From: Xanthostigma xanthostigma | Lineage: Eukaryota > Arthropoda > Insecta > Raphidioptera > Raphidiidae | Length of the DNA stretch: 64,000 bases | Assembly (NCBI GenBank): GCA_963575645.1 | Contig: OY754464.1 | Span: 46,862,192 to 46,926,191 of the forward strand | Direction of reading: 5' to 3' | Part shown: positions 47,704 through 58,356 of the stretch, one piece after another | Numbering within the stretch: the first letter of the stretch is position 1 | Layout of the letters: the number at the start of each line of letters is the position of its first letter | Program-made: the position numbers and the translations under genes | The notes under the pieces: generated by a model | What the model was told of the DNA's origin: nothing | The model's database searches: none | The model's input: the letters and a program-made list of their open reading frames with translations, nothing else

Positions 47704-48282
47704 CAGTGTTGCCACTAGCGTCAGGAGACATTTTACAAAAAATGAAGTAAATTTAGATAAAAGCGGAGTAGCCCGCTGCCATGGGTAAGAAGAGGTTAGA
47801 ATAAGAGTTCGGACTTCGGGTTCGGAACTGTTCGGAACCCGTTCCCAACAAATCAAATAAAGAAAAAGTGAAAGATTTAATAAATATGACTATTAAAAAA
47901 ATAAAAAGTAGAAATAAAGGTTTCTTATAAATCAAGAAAACAAAAACAATATTCTAAAATTAATCATTGCACATAGGTAAAAAAAGTATAACCTCCTTCA
48001 CAAAAGCCACTAAAGTATAAGAGGAAAATAATAACATTTTGAGGTCGACGCCAATTTAATTGCTAAAACTTTTATATATCTACTAGGTACTTCCATGTCT
48101 TTGTCTTCTGTATTTTTTTTGTACAGGTACACTTATTATTTGTGACTAATTTTTTTTTAGCACAACTATTTTAATAACGAAAATTCTATTGTGGAGTAGA
48201 ATTCGAATCATTTGGAGCAAAGTAGTAAATTTTTATCTAATGGAGTAGATCTACTCCGAATGGAGTAACTTCGGCAACACTG
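47704..48282. mobile_element. hAT MITE with perfect 8-bp target duplication
   Basis: Ends CAGTGTTGCC and GGCAACACTG, a common hAT TIR form. TGTTGAAG is at 47696-47703 and 48283-48290. 579 bp, AT-rich, no transposase. Confidence 0.9.
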
Positions 48283-48905
48283 TGTTGAAGTGATTGCAGT
48301 TAGCAATAAACTTATAAAACTCATAATATGCATTTAAAATAGTTTACAGATGTAAGACAAGATAAGCATTATTATAAAGATAGATAGGTATAGAGATTTG
48401 TTTGTCCTTGACTTAGCAGTGCGAGAAAGTCCTAATTTGTGCGGTAGATTTCTTTTGGCGTGTGTAAGTGTGTAAAAACCGATTAAAGCGCCGCCCTGGT
48501 GGGATACACAATCATACACGCCATAGGTTCTGAGAGCGAAATATGAGGCCACATGTGTTTTTGATGTTATATATACGAAAATGATCAGGGGGGAGAGGAG
48601 ATTACGAATCTGCAAAAAACGAAGTGAGGACCGTATTTTAAGTCCTCACTTTGAAAATAGGTCCTCACAGTACGGTGTGTATTCCATTGTAAGTCCTAAG
48701 AAGTACCTATAAACAAACACACACACACACACACATCCATACATACAGCCCTACGGACATCATCGCCAAAATAGTTTCAATAGCTTCCTAGGACCTCAAA
48801 ACGTCGAGATCTGGCGAAAACTCGATTTTCGAAAATCGGGGTGAAACCAATAACTTCCCGATTTTTGAAAAAAAAAAAAATTTTTTTTTTTTAAAGCGGG
48901 AAGTT

Positions 48906-49269
48906 AAAAATATATGGATAGGTTAAAAATTAACTATAATTTAGTTTAAAATATTAATATATCATATTGAATAACATTTTATTAATAAAATGTGGGTGTC
49001 AATAACTACATTTAATTTAGACGCATGCCTTAGTTTGTGACACTCAAATTCTAACATATAAAAAAGGAGGTTATTTGTTTTTGACATCTATGGTTGACAT
49101 CTCCAAAAGGAGGTTATTTGTTTGTTGACATCATAAAAAGTTAAAAAATTTATATTTATAATGATTGTTTATCATCTTATATTATTTTTTATAATCAATA
49201 TGATAAATTAACATTTGATATTTATTTAAATGAACAAAAAATCATATTTATTGTATATAAAACTCGCAT
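48906..49269. other. no gene; two-copy ~50-bp direct repeat at 49062-49130
   Basis: 'aaaggaggttatttgtttt' and then 'tgacatc' occurs twice in succession. AT-rich otherwise. Confidence 0.5.
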
Positions 49270-49536
49270 CTCCCGGAACTCTATCTCCATTGTTTTTAGC
49301 TTTAAATTAACACTGAAAGTAGGGCTCCAACGGGACCTTATTCTTTAAAGTGTTGACAATACCCCATAATTTATTCAAATTTTTAAATTAATATTTAGGT
49401 AATATTGTAAAAAAAATATTTTATGTGATATACCTACTCTCCTCAGACGCGACGAGTGCATCCCGTAATAGCCATGCGGAGCCCTATTTTCAGTGTTAAT
49501 TTAAAGTTATAAATAATGGAGATAGTGTTCCGGGAG
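49270..49536. mobile_element. 267-bp MITE
   Basis: CTCCCGGAACTCTATCTCC faces GGAGATAGTGTTCCGGGAG, followed inward by 'taaattaacactgaaa' and its inverse, and 'agggctcc' against 'ggagccct'. About 60-bp TIRs. Confidence 0.8.
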
Positions 49537-49539
49537 TTT

Positions 49540-50037
49540 TTTATTGGAAATTTTCTCCTCTTTAAGAATCTTTTTTCCGATTTAGTTCTTGAGATATTAG
49601 CGAAAAACTAAATGCCTTTTCTCTTTAATCTCATATTGTTTTATGTTTATAACAATTTTAATTGTTTAGGTGTTAATAAAACATTTTTTTAGACGTCATT
49701 CCGAATCCAATGAGCAATCGTTCATATTTTTAGGAGCTATTTTAAGCATTAACACCTTTTTGGACTTGAGAACTTTACTAGACTATTAGTGGGAATTGGT
49801 TTGTTTACGTCAATATTTACTTATTTATGTGTTAAAAATTAATGTTTTATTTATAATAAATATTTAATTTCTTGTTTAAGGGATTACACTACCCAGGCGC
49901 GTCAAAAAAATAAGCTTTTTTAGTAAAATTTTTTACGAGTTCTAGGTGGCGGATATATTAAAGTTCTCAAAAACTTTGAAAATTTCATATAAGAAATACG
50001 TTTTCAATATCTCAATAACTATTTTTTAAATAAATTT
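49540..50037. other. no gene seen
   Basis: AT-rich sequence with no recognised frame or repeat end. Confidence 0.4.
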
Positions 50038-50047
50038 ATTGAGATAT

Positions 50048-50265
50048 AATATATTAGATATCGTGTCCATCGAGATAATTATTAATAAAAATCGCAGGAT
50101 TGTGGACAAAAAGTTATTTATTTAGTGTACGACGTTTCGTCTATAAATTTAGACTTTTTCAAGTACAATTAATGTGAAAATTTAAAACAATAATTATTAT
50201 GAAAAAAAATATTAATTACTAACCATATAGCAATTAACAAAAGTTAAGGTACATAAGACAAAAAC
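50048..50265 (-). mobile_element. Penelope-like element 3' end, 10-bp target duplication
   Basis: ATTGAGATAT lies at 50038-50047 and 50266-50275. The minus strand matches the 3' UTR of the copy at 22921 (GACGAAACGTCGTAC, 'gtccacaatcctgcgat') and extends beyond it by about 35 bp ('ctcgatggacacgatatc'). Only the 3' UTR is present. Confidence 0.85.
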
Positions 50266-50727
50266 ATTGAGATATTGAATTATAATTTTATAATTTTTTG
50301 ATAATATACAGTCTGAAAAAATTGGTCGATTATTTGATTTATTTCACAATAAATAATATGATAAATCTTATAAAAAAATACTTTACAATTTTAACCGAAT
50401 CGAAAACTTTTTATAGTACGGTCCTGTATAGTGTTGATACTAACTACATCTTAATGATACTAACCTATGAAATGTCACTCCAGATGATTTCTTTTTATCA
50501 ACGCAGTTTCTGCTACCACAACTACGTACCGCACAAGAAACCATGTTTGTTCTTTTTGAAAAAACAAAAAAAAAATATAATCAAAAGTCTCTAAACACAA
50601 TAAAACACTGAAAATAGCCATCACACGAGAAGATAGCACACGCTTGACAAAAGAGTCCTACCAATATGGCTGACCTGATGCCGCTTTAGTCACGTGATGT
50701 CTTCTCCTTATAATACTACCTCAATGT

Positions 50728-51292
50728 TTGATACCCATATTGTAGGAAAGCATAATAAAATTAGTCCGCCATCTTTAGAAGTCCGCCATATTGGATTTAG
50801 AGTGACGTCACTTTATTTTTCCAGTTATTCTCAGCAAGCCCTTTCATTTGATACCCATATTGTAGGAAAGCATAATAAAATTAGTCCGCCATCTTTAGAA
50901 GTCCGCCATATTGGATTTAGAGTGACGTCACTATATTTTTCGAGTTATTCTCAGCAAGCCCTTTCATTTGATACCCATATTGTAGGAAAGCATAATAAAA
51001 TTAGTCCGCCATCTTTAGAAGTCCGCCATATTGGATTTAGAGTGACGTCACTTTATTTTTCGAGTTATTCTCAACAAGCCCTTTCATGTGATACCCATAT
51101 TGTAGGAAAGCATAATAAAATTAGTCCGCCATCTTTAGAAGTCCGCCATATTGGATTTAGAGTGACGTCACTTTATTTTTCGAGTTATTCTCAGCAAGCC
51201 CTTTCATTTGATACCCATATTGTAGGAAAGCATAATAAAATTAGTCCGCCATCTTTAGAAGTCCGCCATATTTGATTTAGAGTGACGTCACA
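50728..51292 (+). repeat. 120-bp satellite array, plus orientation, ~4.7 copies
   Basis: 'gatacccatattgtaggaaa' recurs at exactly 120-bp steps (50730, 50850, 50970, 51090, 51210). Each unit contains GTGACGTCAC (with the CRE core TGACGTCA) and two close copies of 'gtccgccat'. Because 120 is a multiple of three and the unit has no stop in one frame, a 193-codon frame runs through it. Copies differ by only a few bases. Confidence 0.95.
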
Positions 51293-51530
51293 CAGCTAAC
51301 CATGCATTGTCATTCAAACTAAACCTGTATACAAATTTTCATCTCAATCGGTTGATGATATCTGCTTCAAAATTACCGAAGGCATTTCCGCCATCTTTAG
51401 AAGTCCGCCATATTGGATTTAGAGTGACGTCATACAGCTAACCATGCATTGTCATTCAAACTAAACGTGTATACAAATTTTCATCTCAATCGGTTGATGA
51501 TATCTGCCGCTCGAATATCATATTTAAGTC
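51293..51530 (+). repeat. partial satellite unit and ~145-bp direct duplication
   Basis: A partial unit (51388-51432) is flanked by two copies of 'cagctaaccatgcattgtca' and 'tctcaatcggttgatgatat' (51293 and 51437), which shows that a unit plus its flank was duplicated. Confidence 0.8.
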
Positions 51531-51534
51531 AGGC

Positions 51535-51696
51535 GGAACGTGACACATTTCGGAACGGGACAGATTTTGGAACGGTACAGATTTCGGAACGGGACAGATT
51601 TCGGAACGTGACACTTTTTCGTACATGCAGCCGGTGTTTTATCAATTTATAAGATTGGTGTTTCATCAATTTATAAGACGTTATCACGTCAAAAAA
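51535..51696 (+). mobile_element. family C right end
   Basis: 'aagtcaggcggaacgt', a run of four GGAACG-containing 16- to 18-mers, 'gcagccggtgttttatc' and the end ACGTTATCACGTCAAAAA. The left end is missing. Confidence 0.75.
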
Positions 51697-51818
51697 GAAA
51701 AAAAAATATTTTTTGTTCCTGATGGTACATCAGGACTTCTACAGTGTACACCGTTTTTCAACTAAAAAAATTGTCTGTTTTTTATACTACCACGACGCCA
51801 TTTTGTTATACAGGGTGT

Positions 51819-51955
51819 CCCATAAGTCGCCGTCCAAACGAAGAGAGGTGATGGAGGAGGTCATTTCCTATCAAAATAACCATAAATGTGGTTATCCAAT
51901 TGTTTACGGTTCGAAAGTTATTTCAATTTTTGTATTTTTCTCTGAAATCGTGTAG
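51819..51955 (+). mobile_element. solo mariner-type end
   Basis: CAGGGTGTCCCATAAGTCGC after TA is a typical mariner-type TIR start. No opposite end or transposase. Confidence 0.5.
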
Positions 51956-52244
51956 TGCTTATACTAAAAAATTAATTTAAAAAAATCTATGAGTTGTTTG
52001 GTTGATTTTTTAGGCGCGAATAGCGTAAGCTAAAGCGCCTATATGTACTCGCTTTGTCTGTGAATCTGTGAATCTGTATGTCACGCTTTTTTGTGGATTG
52101 TGTACAGCTCAAACGTCTTAACCGATTTTAAAAAACTTTTTTTTGTTCGATTCGTCTCCGGGTAACTTAGATCCTAACGTCGACCGATTTTTGAATTTTT
52201 GCTCCAGAGGGGAGCAATTTAGAAAAAACGAAGTTTTTCGCTTA

Positions 52245-53215
52245 TAACTCGCTCAATTTAAATCAGATCGGTTCGAAACCTGTCTTAAACGAAAGAGGAG
52301 AAAATTTTACATAAATTTCGTACAACAGAATTTGCCTAATCAGTTTTTTTATACACATTTATATAGAAATAAATTCAATCTGATATAACCGATGGCAAAC
52401 ATCTTTCGGTTATCTCTCTCTGTTGCACGGTTTAACATGGCAATTTAAAAATTACGTATGTTCTGTCTTCAAATAAAATTGGTCGATAATATTATTTACT
52501 AGCCGCTACCCGCGGCTACGCCCGCGATTGAGATGGAAATCGACTTTTGACATGCATATCAGGGGTTGAGGTATTGCACATATTTTGACAAACAATTTTC
52601 TTATTTTTCGTAAAAAATTTTTATTTTTTTTTAATAAAAAGTATCCTATGTTACTTCTAATAACTTCAAGAGTGTATGTGCAAAGTTTCATGATGATCGG
52701 TTAAGTAGTTTTTGCGTGAAAGCGTAACAAACAAACTTACATTCGCATTTATAATATTTCGTTTTCATAAAATTTGTAAGTCCGGTCCTGTCGGGCCGAT
52801 TTTAATGAAATTTTAATAGCACATTTTAATCATTACTAAAGGGTTAAATTTCAATTTTGAAACGATTCGGAGAAATTTTTCGGTATTTTTGGGCCCAAAA
52901 AATGTTTTCAACCCTTTCTTATTTTTCGTAAAAAATTTTTATTTTTTTTTAATAAAAAGTATCCTATGTTACTTCTAATACCTTCAAGAGTGTATGTGCA
53001 AAGTTTCATGATGATCGGTTAAGTAGTTTTTGCGTTAATATGATTACAATAATGAAATTAAATAAAAGATAGCATTTGTTCAATAACGGATGCCGTTTCG
53101 AATATTTGTGAAATGCAACGCCTTCTGGGTTAACAATTTGAATAACTAATTATTAGAACATAATACATACTTTGACATAATATGCAAACGTCACTTTTGA
53201 CATTTCTTACCATTG
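52245..53215 (-). repeat. repeat family B, minus copy, interrupted
   Basis: 52245-52480 ('ccgatctgatttaaattg' on the minus strand) and 53070-53215 ('tttcacaaatattcgaa', 'gtcacttttgacatttctta' on plus) are the two parts of a family B copy. A Helitron-like insertion and further sequence lie between them. Confidence 0.7.
52499..52760 (-). mobile_element. Helitron-like element, minus
   Basis: The 3' end on the minus strand is GCCGCGGGTAGCGGCTAG, with a stem of CCGC and GCGG just before CTAG. The 5' side reads 'aaatgcgaatgtaagtttg' and 'cgcaaaaactacttaacc'. A second copy of its inner ~120 bp ('gcaaagtttcatgatgatcg') lies at 52916-53036. Confidence 0.8.
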
Positions 53216-54485
53216 CTGAGAATAACTCGAAAAATAAAGTGACGTCACTCTAAATCCAATATGGCGGACTTCTAAAGATGGCGGACTAATTTTATTATGC
53301 TTTCCTACAATATGGGTATCAAATGAAAGGGCTTGCTGAGAATAACTCGAAAAATAAAGTGACGTCACTCTAAATCCAATATGGCGGACTTCTAAAAATG
53401 GCGTACTAATTTTATTATGCTTTCCTACAATATGGGTATCAAATGAAAGGGCTTTCTGAGAATAACTCGAAAAATAAAGTGACGTCACTCTAAATCCAAT
53501 ATGGCGGACTTCTAAAAATGGCATACTAATTTTATTATGCTTTCCTACAATATGGGCATCAAATGAAAGGGCTTGCTGTAAATACCTCGAAAAATAAAGT
53601 GACGTCACTCTTAATCCAATATGGCGGACTTCTAAAGATGGCGGACTTATTTTATTATGCTTTCCTACAATATGGGTATCAAATGAAAGGGCTTGCTGAG
53701 AATAACTCGAAAAATAAAGTGACGTCACTCTAAATCCAATATGGCGGACTTCTAAAGATGGCGGACTAAGTTTTTTATGCTTTCCTACAATATGGGTATC
53801 AAATGAAAGGGCTTGCTGAGAATAACTCGAAAAATAAAGTGACGTCACTCTAAATCCAATATGGCGGACTTCTAAAAATGGCGGACTAATATTATTATGC
53901 TTTCCTACAATATGGGTATCAAATGAAAGGGTTTGCTGAAAATAACTCGAAAAATAAAGTTACGTCACTCTAAATCCAATATGGCGGACTTCTAAAGATG
54001 GCGGACTAAGTTTATTATGCTTTCCTACAATATGAGTATCAAATGAAAGGGTTTGTTGAGAATAACTCGAAAAATAAAGTGACGTCAGTCTAAATCTAAT
54101 ATGGCGGACTTCTAATGATGGCGGACTAAGTTTCTTATGCTTTCCTACAATATGGGTATCAAATGAAAGGGCTTGCTAAGAATAACTCGAAAAATAAAGT
54201 GACGTTACTCTAAATCCAATATGGCTGACTTCTAAAGATGGCGGACTAATTTTATTATGCTTTCCTACAATATGGGTATCAAATGAAAGGGCTTGCTGAG
54301 AATAATTAGAAAAATAAAGTGACGTCACTCTAAATCCAATATGGCAGACTTCTAAAGATGGTGACTAATTTTATTATGCTTTTCTACAATATGGGTATCA
54401 AATGAAAGGGCTTGCTGAGAATAACTCGAAAAATAAAGTGACGTCACTCTAAATTCAATATGGCGAACTTCTAAAGAAGGCGGAC
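53216..54485 (-). repeat. 120-bp satellite array, minus orientation, ~10.6 copies
   Basis: Same unit as 50728-51292 but inverted, period 120 bp with one single-base slip at 54362. Each unit has GTGACGTCAC or a variant. Copies near the right end are more diverged than those in the middle. A 213-codon frame on the minus strand (53848-53207) is the satellite read in its stop-free frame. Confidence 0.95.
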
Positions 54486-54489
54486 TAAG

Positions 54490-54740
54490 CTTTTTTTGTT
54501 AAAGGGGTATCCGAATTGTCTCGCAGTGAAACGCGATGATGCAGAGGTGGAGTTTTTAAAAAAATAATTCCGGGGTGAACGATAAACGGGTATGCGAATT
54601 GTAATTCCGGGGTGAACGATAAAGGAGTAAGCGAATTGTCTCGCAGTGAAACGGGAAGGGGAAAATGTGGAGTTTTTAAAAAAACAATTCCGGGGTGAAC
54701 GATAAATATACACCGATTTTCAAACAAAACACCGGGGTGT
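54490..54740. repeat. ~124-bp tandem unit, about two copies
   Basis: 'cgaattgtctcgcagtgaaa' at 54512 and 54632, each followed by 'ggagtttttaaaaaaa' and 'aattccggggtgaacgataa'; the last block occurs a third time at 54602. No protein: the two overlapping minus-strand frames are repeat translations. Confidence 0.8.
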
Positions 54741-54749
54741 ATGATGTAA

Positions 54750-55025
54750 AATTTCGCGCCTTGTAATTCTTGAATTACTTGGGCATATACTCCCACTGGT
54801 TTTTAATAGGATCCTGAAGGGTCTGCCTTTCCAAAAAAAATAATTTTCATGAGCTCTCTTATCATCTGTCAAATAAAAAAAATGGTTTTGTAAACACTTT
54901 TCGGTGGCAAGAAAAATATAATATTTGATTTTAAATTCACGTTTACAGGAAAAAACTGTTATAAAAAAAACTGGCCACTTATCAGAAAAACTTGTCCATT
55001 TAATAGAGATTCTAACGCGGTATAA
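54750..55025. other. no gene seen
   Basis: Short AT-rich stretch between the tandem repeat and the mariner element. Confidence 0.4.
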
Positions 55026-55027
55026 TA

Positions 55028-56308
55028 CAACCCGTTATTCAGGACAGTTTTTTTTATAACAATTTTTTTACATGCAAGTCGTATTTGTTAAAAAATACAT
55101 TTTCGAAAATTTCAATATCTAAGTTGGCTGGAACGACTTAAACAAATGAATACGTTCTTCTGTCATTCGCTACTTCTAATGTATGCTCGCTATTCGTTTT
55201 ATTACTAGTAAGCCTCCGACTTGACTTTTCATTTTGTACTTTGATATTTGGACCTGCGCTTGGTAATTTGAATTTCGAATGAGCAAAGAGCTGGAAGACC
55301 TAGACTTGACATCGACGAAGATGAAATAATTGGAATGGTGACAGAGGACCCATCTACAAGTGTTCGTCGTTTGTCAAGACGTTCGGGAGTTTCGAGGTCC
55401 ACAGTGCACCGTATTTTAAAAAGGGATCATTTACATCCATACCATGTGCAACGTGTGCAAGCACTTTTACCCGCTGACTATAACAAAAGGGTGCAATTTT
55501 GCCGAGAAATGCTACCGCTACGTCGGAACAGGGAAGATCCTCAGTTTTTTAATAACATTTTGTGGGGTGACGAATCGAGCTTTTGAAGGACGGGAGTATT
55601 CAACATCCATAATTTTCACTCTTGGGATTATGTAAACCCTAAAGCTATAAGAAACGACCATTTTCAACATCAGTTTAGGGTCAACATGTGGGCGGGAATT
55701 GTTGAAGGTAAAATGACTGGGCCCCTTGAGCTACCCAGAAGGATCGGGGGCGATGAATATCTTTATTTTTTGCAAAATGATTTGGGCGGCTTACTGAAAC
55801 GCGTGTCGCTAGAAACACGCCGAAACATGTGGTTGCAGCACGATGGGGCTCCTTGTCACTATGCTCTAGTAGTGAGACGATACCTCAACACCGAATACAC
55901 AAATCGCTGGATTGGAAGGGAAGGAACCATCCAGTGGCCACTGCGGTCACTTGACCTAAACCCCCTAAACTTCTTTTTATGGTGTTATTTCAAAGTACTG
56001 GTCTACGCGACAGAAAACCAAAACGAACATCAGCTGCGGCAAAAAATAAGAATTGCAAACAATACAATACAAAATAACGAACGGGCGTTTCGACTAATTA
56101 AAAGAAATTTTATCCGACGATGCTAATTATGTATTAGGGCACGCAGTAGAAATTTCGAACATTTGTTGTAACTTTAAATAAAATTTGGTTCATTTGTGTT
56201 AGACCAGCCAACTTAGATATTGAAATTTTCGAAAATGTATTTTTTAACAAACACGACTTGCATGTAAAAAAATTGTTATAAAAAAAAACTGTCCTGAATA
56301 ACGGGTTG
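55028..56308 (+). mobile_element. mariner-type transposon, nearly complete
   Basis: TA duplication at 55026-55027 and 56309-56310. TIRs of about 110 bp begin CAACCCGTTATTCAGGACAG and match at over nine bases in ten, continuing to 'ttagatattgaaattttcg' and its inverse. Length 1281 bp is the normal size for the group. The transposase occupies the interior in one frame with two stops. Confidence 0.95.
55286..56174 (+). pseudogene. mariner transposase, two in-frame stops
   Basis: One reading frame spans the protein. It reads EQRAGRPRLDIDEDEIIGM, then the HTH region RRLSRRSGVSRSTVHRILKR, then ILWGDESSF with the first catalytic Asp, MWAGIVEGKMTGPL, QHDGAP with the second Asp, and RSLDLNPLNFFLW with the third Asp. 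There are 36 residues between the second and third Asp. TGA at 55584-55586 falls just after the first catalytic block and TAA at 56124-56126 falls before the C-terminal NFEHLL. No frameshift was seen. The usual P in the RSPD motif is L. The first ~10 residues of the usual protein were not identified; the ATG at 55335 lies inside the HTH-domain region. An IS630-Tc1-mariner DDD enzyme by motif. Confidence 0.92.
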
Positions 56309-56310
56309 TA

Positions 56311-56380
56311 TTTGGCATCAAGGTTGACAAGCATCGTATACTATTAATCGTATACTTATGCTTGTCAACCTTGATGCCAA
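56311..56380. repeat. hairpin abutting the mariner end
   Basis: TTTGGCATCAAGGTTGACAA at the left returns as TTGTCAACCTTGATGCCAAA at the right, with an inner pair 'gtatac'. It begins right after the TA of the mariner insertion. Confidence 0.8.
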
Positions 56381-56384
56381 ATTG

Positions 56385-57599
56385 ACAATGTAAAATGTTC
56401 TAAGCTTTTATATTATATTTTATGCTCAGTTTTGTAATTTTTTAAACGTTTCAATATAAAAATAGGTTTTGGAGCGAAATATCAGTTTACTGCGAGTTTT
56501 ATTGCTTTTCCCATTAACATCATATTATAGACTATAATAATATTTAATCTTTTTGAATCTCGCGCGCTTTTTACGGCGTATTCCACATACAAGAACCATT
56601 CCGCACAATGGTCAAAGATAGGCATCCGCTATCTTTAATATATATACCTATATCTATAGCTGTATCAGACTTATGTTGTCCACACTCATAATATATAGTA
56701 TATAGTATATACCTTCCATAGCTCTGTTCTAAGCTGTCTGATGGAACAGACAGAACCCTCATAATCTTGCGCATTAGCTAAAACGAAACCGTTTGTATCG
56801 GTTTTTGAGTTACTATACATACTACTGTGCAAAACTGTGACGGTTTTTTGCCGTTCTCAGACTACTGGAACAAAGCTCAGGCATGGAGTAATGTAAGTAG
56901 TATCAGAGATGTAGCAGAGGCCAGAGATAACCATGTAGTGTGTACCCACCCTAAATTAAATTTACAGAGCTGTACCTGACATCTATGTGCGGAAATAGAT
57001 ATTCAGGAATTTTATTTTTCGATGTCTCTGACTGAACGAAATAAGCGTGGTTTGGTTTAAAACATTAATTTGCAGAAGAGATACATACGTACAGTCCGTG
57101 TCATTAGTCATTTCCATTCCGTGTTTTTTTTTACAGCTGGGCGTTCGCTTAAATAACTTTTTAAATAAATTCATTTTAAAATCTGCAGTTATAACCATAT
57201 ACATATTTTCATTTTTATAAAATTTGGAAAGGTACGGAAGTATTTACTTATAAGTTCAGTTCCTATAGTGTCATTTAAAAATATAAAAATTGACCCTGAA
57301 TTTATATCATTCAAATTAAACAAATTGATTAATACTACAAGGTTAATAAAATTAAAAATATTGTATAAAAAGAATATAACTTTTCTTTTTATTAAAGCTC
57401 TGTGATAATTTGTTAAGGTGAGCGTATCATTTTAAACTTAACCTAACATTTGTTTATATGCCTTCTTGTTTGACAATTGAAAAAAATATTTTGTTGTTCC
57501 TGTAAACAATTACATACTAATTAAATTTCAGTGTCAATTAAATATTTGACGACAAAGTATTTTTGGAATCACTATTTTTTTCAAAATTTTATTTTGTAG
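56385..57599. other. non-coding; likely intron upstream of the exon
   Basis: No frame with a domain. It ends in TTTTATTTTGTAG, a plausible acceptor with T-rich tract. Confidence 0.45.
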
Positions 57600-57730
57600 C
57601 GATCCTGAGTCAGGCGACACGACTGACCTCTTGATTCAACCATGCCTCGCAGTAAACGTCGGGCTGCCAATGAATTGGGCCCCGGTGATGACGATAGACA
57701 TTTTTCCAAAAGACTGAGACACACATCTAG
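57600..57730 (+). CDS. candidate host exon with start codon (5' exon of an unknown gene)
   Basis: The exon is bounded by a T-rich acceptor (TTTTGTAG, ending 57599) and the strong donor AG|GTATGT at 57730/57731. An in-frame TGA at 57624-57626 precedes the ATG at 57642, so that ATG opens the frame; the context is AACCATG. It encodes 29 complete codons and two bases of the next: MPRSKRRAANELG, then an acidic PGDDDR, then a second basic cluster KRLRH. The two basic clusters could be nuclear localisation signals. Composition is much less AT-rich than the flanks. I do not recognise the protein. No following exon was identified before 64000, apart from the doubtful THAP piece at 61397. Confidence 0.55.
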
Positions 57731-58355
57731 GTATGTTAAAGAAAACTAAATTCGTTTTAAGATATTTCTGATTGTTTTGTTTCCAGTCATTGGGACGACG
57801 TTTAATTGTTCATAAAATATGTGCAAATACTTGCGTTCTAAGTGTAACGCCAATATTGCACGAGCTAGTCAAGTATACGTACGAGACTCCTCTCAATACA
57901 AAAGTAGGCATCGATAAACTGCGTAATGTGTTCTATTTTTAAGTAATATATAGAATACTTAAAAATGAATTCGAAGTAGTTAATAGACGCACACAAATTC
58001 TCTATTTTTTTTTGTCGATAAAAGAGAACTTAAAGTTGATAATTCTAAGAAGAAATGTATAGATTTTTTTTAATGCATTTTACATAAGAAGAACATGAAA
58101 TTATACTAATAATTCCATGACTCTTGAACGTATGTGAATAATATAATCAAATCTTTGATTAACGTCTGATTAGAATTCTTCAATAAATAAAATTATTGAC
58201 CAATTTTTTAGACAAATATATTAACAAAAAATAATAATTAATACATTGACGTTTCGGTCCAGATTTGAACCTTTGTCAATGTATTAATTATTATTTTTTG
58301 TTAATATATTTGTCTGAAAAATTGGTCGATAGTTTTATTTATTGATTAATAATAT
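57731..58355. repeat. intron-like sequence with hairpin at 58195-58320
   Basis: 'gacaaatatattaacaaaaa' through 'cattgac' and its inverse form arms of about 55 bp around 'gtttcggtccagatttgaa'. The block 58147-58205 repeats 31157-31215. The hairpin end 'aaaaattggtcgat' occurs on both sides. Likely a small retroelement-end or MITE remnant. Confidence 0.6.
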
Positions 58356-58356
58356 A

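Larger units (their letters stand above)
45276..48719. mobile_element. 3.4-kb element inserted in the microsatellite of copy 4
   Basis: Left end TGTTTGGCAATAGGTATTTG resembles the inverse of the right end (TGTTTATAGGTACTTCTTAG). Near both ends the octamer AGTCCTCA or its inverse recurs (left about eight forms between 45330 and 45640, including three 20-bp tandem copies of 'cagtcctcattttttataca'; right about three at 48620-48660). These look like subterminal binding sites. No transposase frame was recognised. Contains a 333-bp tandem duplication, a ~120-bp repeat pair at 47327-47520 and a hAT MITE. Confidence 0.65.
44345..48905 (-). mobile_element. TAACTTCCCGC-family element, copy 4, split by a 3.4-kb insertion
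   Basis: Minus orientation. 44345-45275 holds the terminal 'gaccctgcaggcc', GTAACTTCCCGC, four ~155-bp units and the CA microsatellite; 48720-48905 holds the microsatellite continuation, 'cgattttcgaaaatcggggt' and GCGGGAAGTTAA. The two parts join exactly across the microsatellite when 45276-48719 is left out. Confidence 0.88.

Noticed and set aside
50694-51275. 193-residue repetitive protein
   Set aside because: It is the stop-free frame of a 120-bp satellite; no start context, domain or splice evidence supports a gene.
53207-53848. 213-residue repetitive protein on the minus strand
   Set aside because: Same satellite in the opposite array.
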